NCBI GenBank assembly: GCA_000433735.1
Contig: HF998293.1
Coordinates: 5,412 to 21,210 of the forward strand
Length of the DNA stretch: 15,799 bases
Source: Clostridium sp. CAG:167
GTDB taxonomy: Bacteria > Bacillota > Clostridia > Lachnospirales > Lachnospiraceae
Direction of reading: 5' to 3'
Within the stretch, counting starts at the first letter, position 1; every line of letters starts with the position of its first letter. The notes beneath the pieces are model-generated. The model saw only the letters and a program-made list of their open reading frames with translations. It made no database searches and was not told where the DNA came from. Shown piece after piece: positions 5,572 through 13,359 of this stretch. The translations under genes and the position numbers were made by a program.

Positions 5572-7065
5572 ATGACAGAAAATATGCCCAAGACAAAGAT
5601 TGGTATCGTAGCAGTCAGCCGTGACTGCTTCCCTGAATCACTTTCCGTAAACCGCCGCAAAGCACTGGTGGCTGCATACGAAAAAGCCTATGATCCCGAC
5701 GATATTTACGAATGTCCGGTGTGTATTGTAGAAAGCGAGATCCAGATGGTGGAAGCACTGGAATCTGTAAAAGAAGCCGGCTGCGATGCCCTGTGTGTAT
5801 ATCTTGGCAATTTTGGTCCCGAAATATCCGAAACTTTGTTAGCCAAACATTTTGATGGTCCGGTGATGTATTGCGCTGCTGCCGAAGAGACCGGCCTGGA
5901 CGGCGGACTCCTTGACAACCGCGGAGATGCCTACTGCGGTATGCTTAACGCAAGTTACAATCTGAAACTGCGCAATACAAAAGCCTATATTCCGGAATAT
6001 CCGGTAGGCACCGCAGAGGAATGTGCCGCTATGATCCATGATTTTGTGCCGATTGCCCGTACCATCAACGCACTGAATCAGTTAAAGATCATCAGCTTTG
6101 GTCCAAGACCATTAAATTTCCTCGCCTGCAACGCCCCGGTAAAACAACTCTATAACCTGAATGTCGAAATCGAGGAAAATTCCGAACTGGATCTCTTTGA
6201 AGCTTTCAACAAGCATGAGGGCGACTCCCGTATCCCGGATGTGGTTGCCGATATGGAAAAAGAACTGGGTAAAGGCAACAAAAAACCGGAGATTCTCTCC
6301 AAACTGGCTCAGTATGAACTGACCCTTTTAGACTGGATTGAGGACCACAAAGGTTACCGCAAATATGTAGCCATTGCCGGAAAATGCTGGCCTGCTTTTC
6401 AGACCCAGTTTGGCTTTGTTCCATGCTATGTCAACAGCCGTCTCACCGCCAGAGGTATCCCTGTATCCTGTGAAGTAGATATTTATGGTGCTCTCAGCGA
6501 ATTTATCGGCACCGTTGTCAGCCAGGACGCAGTAACCTTGCTGGATATCAACAACTCCGTTCCTTATGATATTTACAGCCAGGACATCCAGGGCAAACAT
6601 CCATACACACCTACCGATGTTTTCATGGCTTTCCACTGCGGCAATACCGCTTCCTGTAAAGTGACCAATCCGGAAATGCGCTATCAGAAGATTATGGCCC
6701 GTAGTCTTCCGATCGAAGTGACCAACGGAACTCTGGAAGGTGATCTGGTACCGGGAGACATTACTTTCTTCCGTCTGCAAAGTACCGCTGATGCAAAACT
6801 GCGCAGTTATATTGCCCAGGGCGAGATTCTGCCGGTAGCCACCCGTTCCTTCGGTTCCATCGGTATTTTTGCCATTCCGGAAATGGGTCGTTTCTACCGC
6901 CATGTACTGATCGAGGGCAATTTCCCTCATCACGGAGCCGTTGCTTTTGGCCATTATGGAAAAACTTTGTATGAAGTATTCAAATATATCGGCGTACCGG
7001 TTGAGGAAATTGGTTACAACCACCCTGCCGGACAGTTGTATAAGACCGAAAATCCTTTTAACTAA
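5572..7065 (+). CDS. L-fucose/L-arabinose isomerase family sugar isomerase
   Basis: A ketol isomerase of the FucI/AraA fold converting an aldose to a ketose with a divalent metal. It is 497 residues, shorter than E. coli FucI (591) and near AraA length (500). Candidate metal ligands are Glu301 (SCEVDIYGALSE), Asp325 (TLLDINN) and His454 (FPHHGAVAFG). The Glu-to-Asp spacing of 24 equals that of the FucI ligands Glu337 and Asp361, while His528 of FucI corresponds to a shorter C-terminal part here. AAAGGA lies nine bases before the ATG. A xylulokinase-like gene follows after 17 bases, so the product is probably a ketopentose such as D-xylulose or D-ribulose. The substrate (D-arabinose, L-fucose, D-xylose, L-arabinose or another sugar) cannot be read from sequence. 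Confidence 0.85.
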   Translation: MTENMPKTKIGIVAVSRDCFPESLSVNRRKALVAAYEKAYDPDDIYECPVCIVESEIQMVEALESVKEAGCDALCVYLGNFGPEISETLLAKHFDGPVMYCAAAEETGLDGGLLDNRGDAYCGMLNASYNLKLRNTKAYIPEYPVGTAEECAAMIHDFVPIARTINALNQLKIISFGPRPLNFLACNAPVKQLYNLNVEIEENSELDLFEAFNKHEGDSRIPDVVADMEKELGKGNKKPEILSKLAQYELTLLDWIEDHKGYRKYVAIAGKCWPAFQTQFGFVPCYVNSRLTARGIPVSCEVDIYGALSEFIGTVVSQDAVTLLDINNSVPYDIYSQDIQGKHPYTPTDVFMAFHCGNTASCKVTNPEMRYQKIMARSLPIEVTNGTLEGDLVPGDITFFRLQSTADAKLRSYIAQGEILPVATRSFGSIGIFAIPEMGRFYRHVLIEGNFPHHGAVAFGHYGKTLYEVFKYIGVPVEEIGYNHPAGQLYKTENPFN

Positions 7066-7082
7066 AGAAAGAGAGGCTGCCT

Positions 7083-8543
7083 ATGTACTATATTGGTGTC
7101 GATCTGGGAACTTCTGCCGTGAAACTAATCCTCATGGCAGAGGACGGTTCCCTCCGTAATATCCAGTCCTGTGAATATCCTCTGTTTTTTCCCGAAAACG
7201 GCTGGTCTGAGCAAAATCCCGCCGATTGGTGGAACGCCGTGGTAAAGGGAATCCATAAACTCTGCTTTGATATTTCACCGGATCAAGTGGCAGGAATCAG
7301 TTTTGGCGGACAGATGCACGGTCTGGTAGCCCTGGATGCGTCTGATCAGGTGATTCGCCCTGCCATTTTGTGGAACGACGGACGGACAGAAGAAGAGACC
7401 CGGTATCTCAATGAGGAAATCGGTACAGACAAGCTGGCTGAATATACCGGCAATATTGCGTTTGCCGGCTTTACCGCTCCCAAACTTCTCTGGATGCAGA
7501 AACACGAGCCGGAACTTTTTGCCCGGATCCGGAAGATCATGCTGCCAAAGGATTACCTGTGCTACCGCATGACCGGCGTTCATGCCACTGACTATTCTGA
7601 CGCCGCCGGTACTCTTTTACTGGATGTAAAAAATAAATGCTGGAGTCAGAAAATGCTGGATTTATGCCACATCCGCAAAGGGCAGATGCCGGCTTTGTAT
7701 GAAAGCTACGAAGTAGTAGGCACGCTGCTGCCGGATACTGCCAGAGAACTGGGACTTTCTCCTCACTGTAAAGTCATGGCCGGAGCAAGCGACAATGCCG
7801 CCGCTGCCATTGGCACCGGCACAGTAGGGGACGGAACCTGCAACATTTCTCTGGGAACTTCCGGCACCATTTTTATCCCCAGCACCCGATTCCATCAGGT
7901 GACCGGCCACGCCCTCCACTCTTTCAATCACGCAGACGGCAGTTACCATCTTATGGGATGCATACTCAGTGCCGCTTCCTGCAACAAATGGTGGATGGAA
8001 AATATTTTGAATACGGATGATTTTGGTGCCCAGCAGAAACCTATTACGGAATTAGGGAAAAACACCGTATATTTTCTTCCTTACCTGATGGGTGAGCGTT
8101 CTCCTCATAATGATCCACAGGCAAGAGGGGCATTTCTTGGTCTGTCTCTTGACACACCTCGTCACCAGTTGACTCAGGCTGTTTTTGAGGGTGTTGCTTT
8201 TGCTCTGCAGGACTGCTATCAACTTGCTCTGGAGCAGGGCATCCGGGTAGAACAGACATCCATCTGCGGCGGCGGAGCCAAAAGTCCTCTCTGGCGGAAG
8301 ATCGTGGCAAACATATTAGACCTTCCTGTCGTCCGTCCGGTCTGCGAAGAAGGCCCCGGATTCGGCGCAGCAATCCTGTCCACCGTCGGCTGTGGCCAGT
8401 ACGCTTCCGTAAAAGATGCTGTTAATGATCTTGTTCATTTTCAGACAAAAGAAGAGCCGGATCCTTCTCTTGTGGCTCTCTATCGTGAAAAATATGAGAA
8501 CTTCAAAGAATTCTATCCGGCTTTAAAAGGTCTAAAATATTAA
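7083..8543 (+). CDS. xylB: Xylulokinase-like FGGY sugar kinase
   Basis: Phosphorylates a ketopentose, most likely D-xylulose, with ATP, delivering it to the pentose phosphate pathway. The 486 residues match XylB (484 in E. coli). The N-terminal phosphate-binding GVDLGTSAVK starts at residue 5. GISFGGQMHGLVALD (71-85) carries the QMHG signature of xylulokinases, and AILWNDGR follows. The catalytic Asp is Asp237 in AGASDNAAAAIGTG, followed by NISLGTSGTIF and the C-terminal ATP-site GGGAKSPLWR. GAGAGG precedes the ATG at eight bases. It is cotranscribed with the isomerase. Its stop codon is one base from the stop of the converging gene, leaving no room for a terminator. A ribulokinase activity is the main alternative. 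Confidence 0.9.
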   Translation: MYYIGVDLGTSAVKLILMAEDGSLRNIQSCEYPLFFPENGWSEQNPADWWNAVVKGIHKLCFDISPDQVAGISFGGQMHGLVALDASDQVIRPAILWNDGRTEEETRYLNEEIGTDKLAEYTGNIAFAGFTAPKLLWMQKHEPELFARIRKIMLPKDYLCYRMTGVHATDYSDAAGTLLLDVKNKCWSQKMLDLCHIRKGQMPALYESYEVVGTLLPDTARELGLSPHCKVMAGASDNAAAAIGTGTVGDGTCNISLGTSGTIFIPSTRFHQVTGHALHSFNHADGSYHLMGCILSAASCNKWWMENILNTDDFGAQQKPITELGKNTVYFLPYLMGERSPHNDPQARGAFLGLSLDTPRHQLTQAVFEGVAFALQDCYQLALEQGIRVEQTSICGGGAKSPLWRKIVANILDLPVVRPVCEEGPGFGAAILSTVGCGQYASVKDAVNDLVHFQTKEEPDPSLVALYREKYENFKEFYPALKGLKY

Positions 8544-8544
8544 T

Positions 8545-9636
8545 TTAGCGAACGGTTACCTTACACACTGCTTTGATCTTTTTCGAGTATCTGACTGTAA
8601 TGGTGGCCGTTCCTTTTTTCTTTCCTGTCACTTTACCTGACTTGGTTACCGTGGCGATCTTTTTATTGGAACTGCTCCATTTTAACTTTTTCTTTGCTGC
8701 TTTAGCCGCTTTCTTTGTAACAGCTTTCACAGTCACTTTAAGTTTTTTACTCTTTTTCTTTTTCAGAACCAATTTCTTCTTATTTAAGATCAGTTTTTTC
8801 ACTTTCCCCTTAACCGTACTTTTAGATCCGGATGCAGACACAGTGGTTTTTGCTGCTGACTGACTAACGGTCGCAGTAGTTTCTTTCTCCCCAGTGATCT
8901 TTATATGATTGATAGCCGCCTCACCTTTTGTTGGATTTGAATACAGATAAGGACCGCTGGCCGCATCCACCGTACTCATGGATGTAATCTCCACACGGAT
9001 CTTTACCAGATCTTTACCGGCTGTTTCCGCCGGCAGAGTTCCTGCTATCTGTGTCATTTTTTTCTTGGATGTCAGATGTACCTGAGCACTGCTGCCACTC
9101 AATTTCGTAAAAGAAGTACTGCTTCCCACTGCATAGGACAGCGCATAATCCTTTGGACCTTTTTTGCTGGCACCTACATAAGCGGAAAAAGAGAGATTTT
9201 TGTATCCCTTCGTAGACAGCTGCACCTCAAAATAAGGAGTTGTCCCCTTGGTCCACTGCACCGTAGCATCCTTATCCCCCGCTGTCATAACCGGCTGTAC
9301 AGCTTTTGTTCCATTCATCTTGTACTCCGGAGAGATCTTTTTACTCTCCGCAGACCATTCCAGCTTGCGTAGTTTCGTTCCACATACACTGGCATACAGC
9401 CTGGCACTTCCCTGGGTAAATGCATATCCTTTTTTCTTTGATCCGTACTTGCTTTTACTCAGATTATTGGTGGCTGTCCCCTTGTCATATTCCACATCCG
9501 CTGTACCTGAATAGGCATAATCCAGACTAGCCACCGTCACCTGAGAAGCCGCCTTTGCTGTTTCCTTTCCCGGCACACATACAAGTGTCCCCAAAAGTGC
9601 CAGACACATCCATCCGGCCAAACCCCGTTTCATCAT
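8545..9636 (-). CDS. Secreted lysine-rich protein with C-terminal Ig-like (BIG2) domain
   Basis: A 363-residue exported protein of unknown function. The N-terminus MMKRGLAGWMCLALLGTLVC is a signal peptide, with likely cleavage after AKA near residue 30. The middle (about 45-250) looks like a beta-sandwich of a type seen in clostridial surface proteins: YFEVQLSTKGYKNLSFSAYVG, GPKDYALSYAVG and AINHIKITGE are its recognisable strands. A Lys/Ser/Thr linker and a BIG2-like domain follow, ending at the C-terminus (LKWSSSNKKIATVTKSGKVTG, GTATITVRY). The domain is extraordinarily basic. There is no LPXTG signal or membrane anchor. The start was chosen because an earlier in-frame ATG at 9687 overlaps the -10 box and so cannot be on the transcript; AAAGGACGG precedes the chosen ATG. 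An ATG one codon later is equivalent. Confidence 0.8.
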   Translation of the reverse strand: MMKRGLAGWMCLALLGTLVCVPGKETAKAASQVTVASLDYAYSGTADVEYDKGTATNNLSKSKYGSKKKGYAFTQGSARLYASVCGTKLRKLEWSAESKKISPEYKMNGTKAVQPVMTAGDKDATVQWTKGTTPYFEVQLSTKGYKNLSFSAYVGASKKGPKDYALSYAVGSSTSFTKLSGSSAQVHLTSKKKMTQIAGTLPAETAGKDLVKIRVEITSMSTVDAASGPYLYSNPTKGEAAINHIKITGEKETTATVSQSAAKTTVSASGSKSTVKGKVKKLILNKKKLVLKKKKSKKLKVTVKAVTKKAAKAAKKKLKWSSSNKKIATVTKSGKVTGKKKGTATITVRYSKKIKAVCKVTVR

Positions 9637-9685
9637 TTTTGATCCGTCCTTTCTATCCGTTAATTTGAGTTCTAATTTAATTTTC

Positions 9686-9714
9686 ATTGTATCTCATCTG
9701 CATTTTCTTTGCAA
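9686..9714 (-). promoter_or_regulatory. Promoter of the secreted Ig-like protein gene
   Basis: TTGCAA (complement 9709-9714), 17 bases, TACAAT (complement 9686-9691). The -10 box runs into the ATG at 9687, which rules out that codon and fixes the translation start about 50 bases downstream. It diverges from the promoter at 9741-9770. Confidence 0.55.
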
Positions 9715-9740
9715 CCTTTTTCCGCTGTTTGTTTTTTTTC

Positions 9741-9770
9741 TTGTTTCTTCCCTGTCTGATATGGTACAAT
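9741..9770 (+). promoter_or_regulatory. Extended -10 promoter of the DUF951 gene
   Basis: TTGTTT (9741-9746), 18 bases, TACAAT (9765-9770) preceded by TGG, an extended -10. The start should lie near 9777, leaving a leader of about 30 bases that contains the AAGGAGG of the DUF951 gene. Confidence 0.6.
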
Positions 9771-9807
9771 CTTTCCATAAATGATCTGTAAGGAGGCTGT
9801 TTGTCAT

Positions 9808-9987
9808 ATGGATTTTCAATTAGGACAGGTAATTAAAATGAAGAAACCCCACCCATGCGGTGACAACCAATGGGAAATTCTCCGTGTCGGTGCCGATTTC
9901 CGTTTAAAATGTCTTGGCTGCGGTCATCAGGTCATGATTCCCCGCAAGACTGTGGAAAAAGGATTTAAAGGATTCATAAAAGAGTGA
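9808..9987 (+). CDS. DUF951 family protein (YyzM-like)
   Basis: A 59-residue protein beginning MDFQLGQVIKMKKPHPCG. The family signature is KMKKPHPCG...W.I.RVGADFRLKCLGCGHQVMIPR, with three cysteines (Cys17, Cys35, Cys38) that could form a small metal site. The function is not known; the family often sits beside rpsF in Firmicutes, as here. The ATG was chosen over the one at 9781 because AAGGAGG lies between the two, 11 bases before this one. It has its own promoter upstream, and a second promoter separates it from rpsF. Confidence 0.88.
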   Translation: MDFQLGQVIKMKKPHPCGDNQWEILRVGADFRLKCLGCGHQVMIPRKTVEKGFKGFIKE

Positions 9988-9995
9988 TTTTTGTC

Positions 9996-10024
9996 TTGCT
10001 TTTTACTTTTTATTATGATATAAT
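9996..10024 (+). promoter_or_regulatory. Extended -10 promoter of rpsF-ssb-rpsR
   Basis: TTGCTT (9996-10001), exactly 17 bases, then a perfect TATAAT (10019-10024) preceded by TGA, an extended -10. A second TTG hexamer lies at 9991. The start near 10031 gives a leader of about 78 bases. Confidence 0.75.
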
Positions 10025-10030
10025 ACAACT

Positions 10031-10097
10031 CCGTGATGTAAAAATCATAATTCCTTGTTCTTTCTGATAACAGAGAGAGCCAGAGACCAAAAGGAGG
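10031..10097 (+). promoter_or_regulatory. rpsF leader with hairpin able to pair the Shine-Dalgarno
   Basis: GTTCTTTCTG (10057-10066) pairs with CAGAGAGAGC (10071-10080) as a 10-bp stem with two G-U pairs and an ATAA loop. Enclosing it, TTCCTT (10051-10056) can pair with AAGGAG (10091-10096), which is the core of the rpsF ribosome site. A CCG lies at the very start of the leader (10031-10033). Published rpsF leaders bind an S6:S18 complex and display a conserved CCG; the match to that exact motif here is not demonstrated. Feedback on translation of the operon is the natural reading. Confidence 0.45.
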
Positions 10098-10108
10098 TGC
10101 AAGCAACT

Positions 10109-10396
10109 ATGAATAAGTACGAATTAGCTTTAGTTGTTAGTGCAAAAGTTGAGGACGAAGTAAGAAATGCCACCGTCGAAAAGGCAAAGGACTATATCAC
10201 AGCTTTAGGCGGTACTATTACAAATGTCGATGAATGGGGCAAGAAAAAACTTGCTTATGAAATTCAGAAGATGGGTGAAGGCTTTTATTACTTTATTCAG
10301 TTCGATTCAGAGTCTGAGACTCCGGGCGAATTGGAACAGAGACTTCGCATTATGGACAACGTGCTCAGATACTTATGCGTGAAACAGGAGGCATAA
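10109..10396 (+). CDS. rpsF: 30S ribosomal protein S6
   Basis: S6 binds the 16S platform as a pair with S18, encoded two genes on. The 95 residues match the family length and start MNKYELALVVSAK. LGGTITNVDEWGKKKLAYEIQKMGEGFYYFIQF is the typical core, and the end is EQRLRIMDNVLRYLCVK. The ATG was chosen because AAGGAGG lies 11 bases before it; an upstream in-frame ATG at 10055 falls inside the leader hairpin. It is the first gene of rpsF-ssb-rpsR, the standard bacterial order. Confidence 0.98.
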   Translation: MNKYELALVVSAKVEDEVRNATVEKAKDYITALGGTITNVDEWGKKKLAYEIQKMGEGFYYFIQFDSESETPGELEQRLRIMDNVLRYLCVKQEA

Positions 10397-10417
10397 GACA
10401 AGGAGGAGTCTTGTTAA

Positions 10418-10861
10418 ATGAATAAGGTAATTTTGATGGGTAATCTTACCCGCGACCCGGAGATCCGCTATACTCAGAGCGAGAACTCCATGGCTATCGC
10501 CAGATTTAGTTTAGCTGTAAACCGTCGCTTTGCCCGTCAGGGTGATACGGATGTAGATTTCTTTAACTGTACAGCCTTTGGCAGACAGGCAGAATTCGTT
10601 GAAAAGTATTTCAAACAGGGTTCTCGTATGCTGTTGACAGGTCGTATCCAGAACGATAACTACACCAACAAAAACGGCGAAAAAGTTTACAGTGTGCAGA
10701 TCATTGCCGAAGAGATCGAATTTGCTGAGAGAAAGAGCACTGCTGATGCCAATGCATCCGCATTTCAGGCCGGTGGTGCGCCACAGCCTACCGCTGCCAA
10801 AGCAGATGATGATTTCATGGATCTACCAACCGGTATTGAAGATGGTCTTCCATTTAACTAA
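10418..10861 (+). CDS. ssb: Single-stranded DNA-binding protein
   Basis: Coats single-stranded DNA during replication, recombination and repair. It has 147 residues: an OB fold (about 1-108, MNKVILMGNLTRDPEIRYT, FSLAVNR, VDFFNCTAFGRQAEFVEKYFKQGSRMLLTGRIQ), a short Ala/Gln-rich linker, and an acidic tail DDDFMDLPTGIEDGLPFN that recruits partner proteins. The tail ends in PFN rather than PF. Placement between rpsF and rpsR marks it as the primary housekeeping SSB. AAGGAGG lies before the ATG with a long spacing, 22 bases after rpsF. Confidence 0.97.
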   Translation: MNKVILMGNLTRDPEIRYTQSENSMAIARFSLAVNRRFARQGDTDVDFFNCTAFGRQAEFVEKYFKQGSRMLLTGRIQNDNYTNKNGEKVYSVQIIAEEIEFAERKSTADANASAFQAGGAPQPTAAKADDDFMDLPTGIEDGLPFN

Positions 10862-10898
10862 AAGTTTGGCTTTCAGGATTTTATAAGGAGGTTTAGAA

Positions 10899-11162
10899 AT
10901 GGCTTATAATAAAGAAGGAGGAAACTCTCCAGCAAGAAGAAGAGGTCCTCGTAGAAGAAAAAAAGTATGTGCATTCTGTTCAGATAAAGAGCATAACTTC
11001 ATCGATTACAAAGATGTTGCAAAACTGAAAAAATACATGTCTGAAAGAGGTAAAATCCTTCCTAGAAGAATTACCGGTACATGTGCTAAACATCAGAGAG
11101 CTCTTACTGTAGCAATCAAACGTGCCCGCCACGTAGCATTGATGCCATATACACTGGATTAA
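10899..11162 (+). CDS. rpsR: 30S ribosomal protein S18, zinc-binding type
   Basis: Small-subunit platform protein that partners S6. The 87 residues include an arginine-rich N-terminus (ARRRGPRRRKK) and the core VCAFC...FIDYKDVAKLKKYMSERGKILPRRITGTCAKHQR. Cys24, Cys27, Cys62 and His65 form a likely zinc site, the so-called C+ form; some bacteria carry a second cysteine-free copy for zinc starvation, not present here. AAGGAGG lies nine bases before the ATG. It is the last gene of its unit, followed by a strong terminator. Confidence 0.98.
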   Translation: MAYNKEGGNSPARRRGPRRRKKVCAFCSDKEHNFIDYKDVAKLKKYMSERGKILPRRITGTCAKHQRALTVAIKRARHVALMPYTLD

Positions 11163-11187
11163 TTTCCACTGTACTTTAGTCTGTTAT

Positions 11188-11232
11188 AAAGGGCAGACGC
11201 CTATCCTTTATCGATGGGTGTCTGTCCTTTTT
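11188..11232 (+). terminator. Intrinsic terminator after rpsR
   Basis: An 18-bp stem (11188-11205 with 11213-11230, three G-U pairs, no mismatch) with a 7-base loop, followed at once by a T-rich run (TTTTTATTT). The downstream promoter begins three bases after it, so the two units are cleanly separated. Confidence 0.9.
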
Positions 11233-11234
11233 AT

Positions 11235-11263
11235 TTGTATTTGCATACAATTCGTGTTATAAT
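11235..11263 (+). promoter_or_regulatory. Extended -10 promoter of gdpP-rplI-dnaB
   Basis: TTGTAT (11235-11240), 17 bases, a perfect TATAAT (11258-11263) preceded by TGT. The start near 11270 gives a leader of about 38 bases. Confidence 0.7.
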
Positions 11264-11307
11264 AGTGTCGGATTTTTATCAGAATCTCATTGAGGGGGTA
11301 AAATACA

Positions 11308-13359
11308 TTGTCGAAAAATGCCATTAAGGGAACTTTGCGATCTTATCTTCGCTGGCCGATCATTCTGGCTGTTCTCCTTATTGTAATGAATATTCAGATC
11401 TATACTATTGATCTTCTGGCAGGTCTTGTCATGTCCGGTTATGTGACCATCTACCTGCTTATTGCCATTCTTCTGTATTGTTTTAAGCGCAAAGCATTAC
11501 TGCAGGATCTGGTAAATTATGCCATGGAATTTCATCACAGAACAAAGGTGGTTGCCAAAAACATGGAACTGCCTATGGCGATTCTGGATGTAAACGGCAC
11601 TTGTGTCTGGCAGAACGACAAATTCCTGGACACATTTGCTCCGGAACTTCCGAAGCGTTTTCCTATCACCAACGCCATCGGTGCTCTTACCGAACAGTAT
11701 CTCCCGGATTCTGTGGACCGGGACTGCGAGCTGCATTTCAACCGGGATGACATTTTTTACCGGGCTACCATCCAGCGTATTGAGTTCCAGCAGGAAGACA
11801 CACTGCAGAAAGCAGATGTCCTGGGATTAGGTGACAGTCTTTATCTTTTATTTGTTCACGACGAAACAGAAATCGTCCACTATATCCGGGAGAATTACGA
11901 TCAGAGACTGGATATCGGTCTGCTCTATATTGACAACTACGAAGAGTCCCTTGCTACCATTGAGGAAGTACGGCGCGCTCTTCTGTCCGCTCTGATCGAT
12001 CGTAAAATCAACAAATATATGCTCAAATATGATGCGATCACCCGCAAACTGGAAAAAGACAAGTACATCATCTTATTCCAGCACAAATATCTCTCTGATA
12101 TGCAGGCAGATAAATTTTCTCTCTTAAAAGAAGTAAAAAACATCAATATTGCAGAGGAAAAATCCGTCACTATCAGTATGGGAATCGGTATTCAGGCCGA
12201 CACATTCCGCAAACGTCAGGAATACGCCCGCAGCGCCATTGATCTGGCTCTTGCCCGCGGCGGCGACCAGGTCGTTGTAAAATCCAAGGCCAACATCCTC
12301 TACTACGGTGGAAAAAGTATCCAGCAGGAGAAAAATACACGTGTGAAAGCCCGCGTCAAAGCTCACGCTCTCCGGGAATCCATTGAGGCAGCTGACAAAA
12401 TTGTCATCATGGGACACAAACTGCCAGATGTAGATGCGGTTGGAAGTGCTATTGGAATCAACCGCATTGCCCAGACACTAGGCAAGCCGACCCACATTGT
12501 AGTAAACGAAGCAACTTCCTCTCTGGCACCTGTACTGAAACTTTTTGAAGGCAACAAAGATTTTCCGCCGGATCTTTTTATTACCGGCACCCAGGCAAAA
12601 GAATTTATCGGTAACGGCAACGGCGTTCTGCTGATCGTAGTAGATGTAAACCGTCCATCCTATACCGATGCACCAGAGCTTCTGAAAATGGTTTCATCCC
12701 TGGTAGTTATTGACCACCACCGTCAGACTGATGAATCCTTTGAGAACCCTACTCTCTCCTATATCGAACCATTTGCTTCTTCTGCCTGCGAAATGGTAGC
12801 AGAAATTTTACAGTACGCCGGAGAAGAAATGCGCTTGAAGGTAGTTGAAGCCGACGCTATGTATGCCGGCATTATGGTCGATACCAATAATTTTATGAAC
12901 AAACCGGGTGTACGCACCTTTGAAGCAGTCGCTTACCTGCGCCGCAGCGGTGCAGACATCCTGCGCATCCGTAAAATGTTCCGGTCTGATATCAACGAAT
13001 ACAAAGTACGGGCAGAAGCCATTCAAAACATGGAAATTTTTATGGGCTGTTTTGCCATCGCTCCCTGCGATGCAGCCAACTGCGAATCACCAACCATCGT
13101 AGGTGCCAAGATTGCCGACGATCTATTAGACATCAACGGTATGAAAGCCACCTTTATCCTTACCTCTTATGAGGACAAGATATATATCAGCGCCCGCTCC
13201 ATTGACGAGTTAAATGTGCAGGTTGTAATGGAAAAACTAGGTGGCGGTGGTCATATCAGCAGTGCCGGCGCCCAGCTTACCGACTGCACCATTGAGGAAG
13301 CCATTGACACATTAAAAGAAGTTTTAACTAAAATGAAAGAAGAAGGTGACATAGAATGA
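11308..13359 (+). CDS. gdpP: Cyclic-di-AMP phosphodiesterase, GdpP/YybT family
   Basis: A membrane DHH/DHHA1 phosphodiesterase that breaks down the second messenger c-di-AMP. It has 683 residues (B. subtilis GdpP 659). In order: two N-terminal membrane helices (about 17-57), a PAS-like region (about 85-185), a degenerate GGDEF-like domain (about 200-330), the DHH domain with GHKLPDVDAVGS (His370, Asp374, Asp376), VDVNRPS (Asp446), the DHH motif at 469-471 and MVDTNNF (Asp525), then DHHA1 ending in GGGGHISSAGA (645-655). All metal ligands expected for activity are present. The start is TTG: GAGGGGGT stands eight bases before it and no in-frame ATG is near. The stop overlaps rplI in ATGA. Confidence 0.95.
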   Translation: MSKNAIKGTLRSYLRWPIILAVLLIVMNIQIYTIDLLAGLVMSGYVTIYLLIAILLYCFKRKALLQDLVNYAMEFHHRTKVVAKNMELPMAILDVNGTCVWQNDKFLDTFAPELPKRFPITNAIGALTEQYLPDSVDRDCELHFNRDDIFYRATIQRIEFQQEDTLQKADVLGLGDSLYLLFVHDETEIVHYIRENYDQRLDIGLLYIDNYEESLATIEEVRRALLSALIDRKINKYMLKYDAITRKLEKDKYIILFQHKYLSDMQADKFSLLKEVKNINIAEEKSVTISMGIGIQADTFRKRQEYARSAIDLALARGGDQVVVKSKANILYYGGKSIQQEKNTRVKARVKAHALRESIEAADKIVIMGHKLPDVDAVGSAIGINRIAQTLGKPTHIVVNEATSSLAPVLKLFEGNKDFPPDLFITGTQAKEFIGNGNGVLLIVVDVNRPSYTDAPELLKMVSSLVVIDHHRQTDESFENPTLSYIEPFASSACEMVAEILQYAGEEMRLKVVEADAMYAGIMVDTNNFMNKPGVRTFEAVAYLRRSGADILRIRKMFRSDINEYKVRAEAIQNMEIFMGCFAIAPCDAANCESPTIVGAKIADDLLDINGMKATFILTSYEDKIYISARSIDELNVQVVMEKLGGGGHISSAGAQLTDCTIEEAIDTLKEVLTKMKEEGDIE

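Noticed and set aside
6328..7023. Open frame of 231 codons on the minus strand inside the isomerase gene
   Set aside because: It lies fully antisense to a conserved enzyme, resembles no family, and has no promoter or ribosome site. It is best explained by codon bias of the true gene.
8573..8863. Hydrophobic open frame on the plus strand with many Phe and Leu
   Set aside because: It is the complement of the lysine-rich C-terminal region of the secreted protein, since AAA/AAG codons read as TTT/CTT. It is not a membrane protein.
9781..9807. Upstream ATG at 9781 as start of the DUF951 protein
   Set aside because: No ribosome site precedes it, the added residues are outside the family, and AAGGAGG lies downstream of it.
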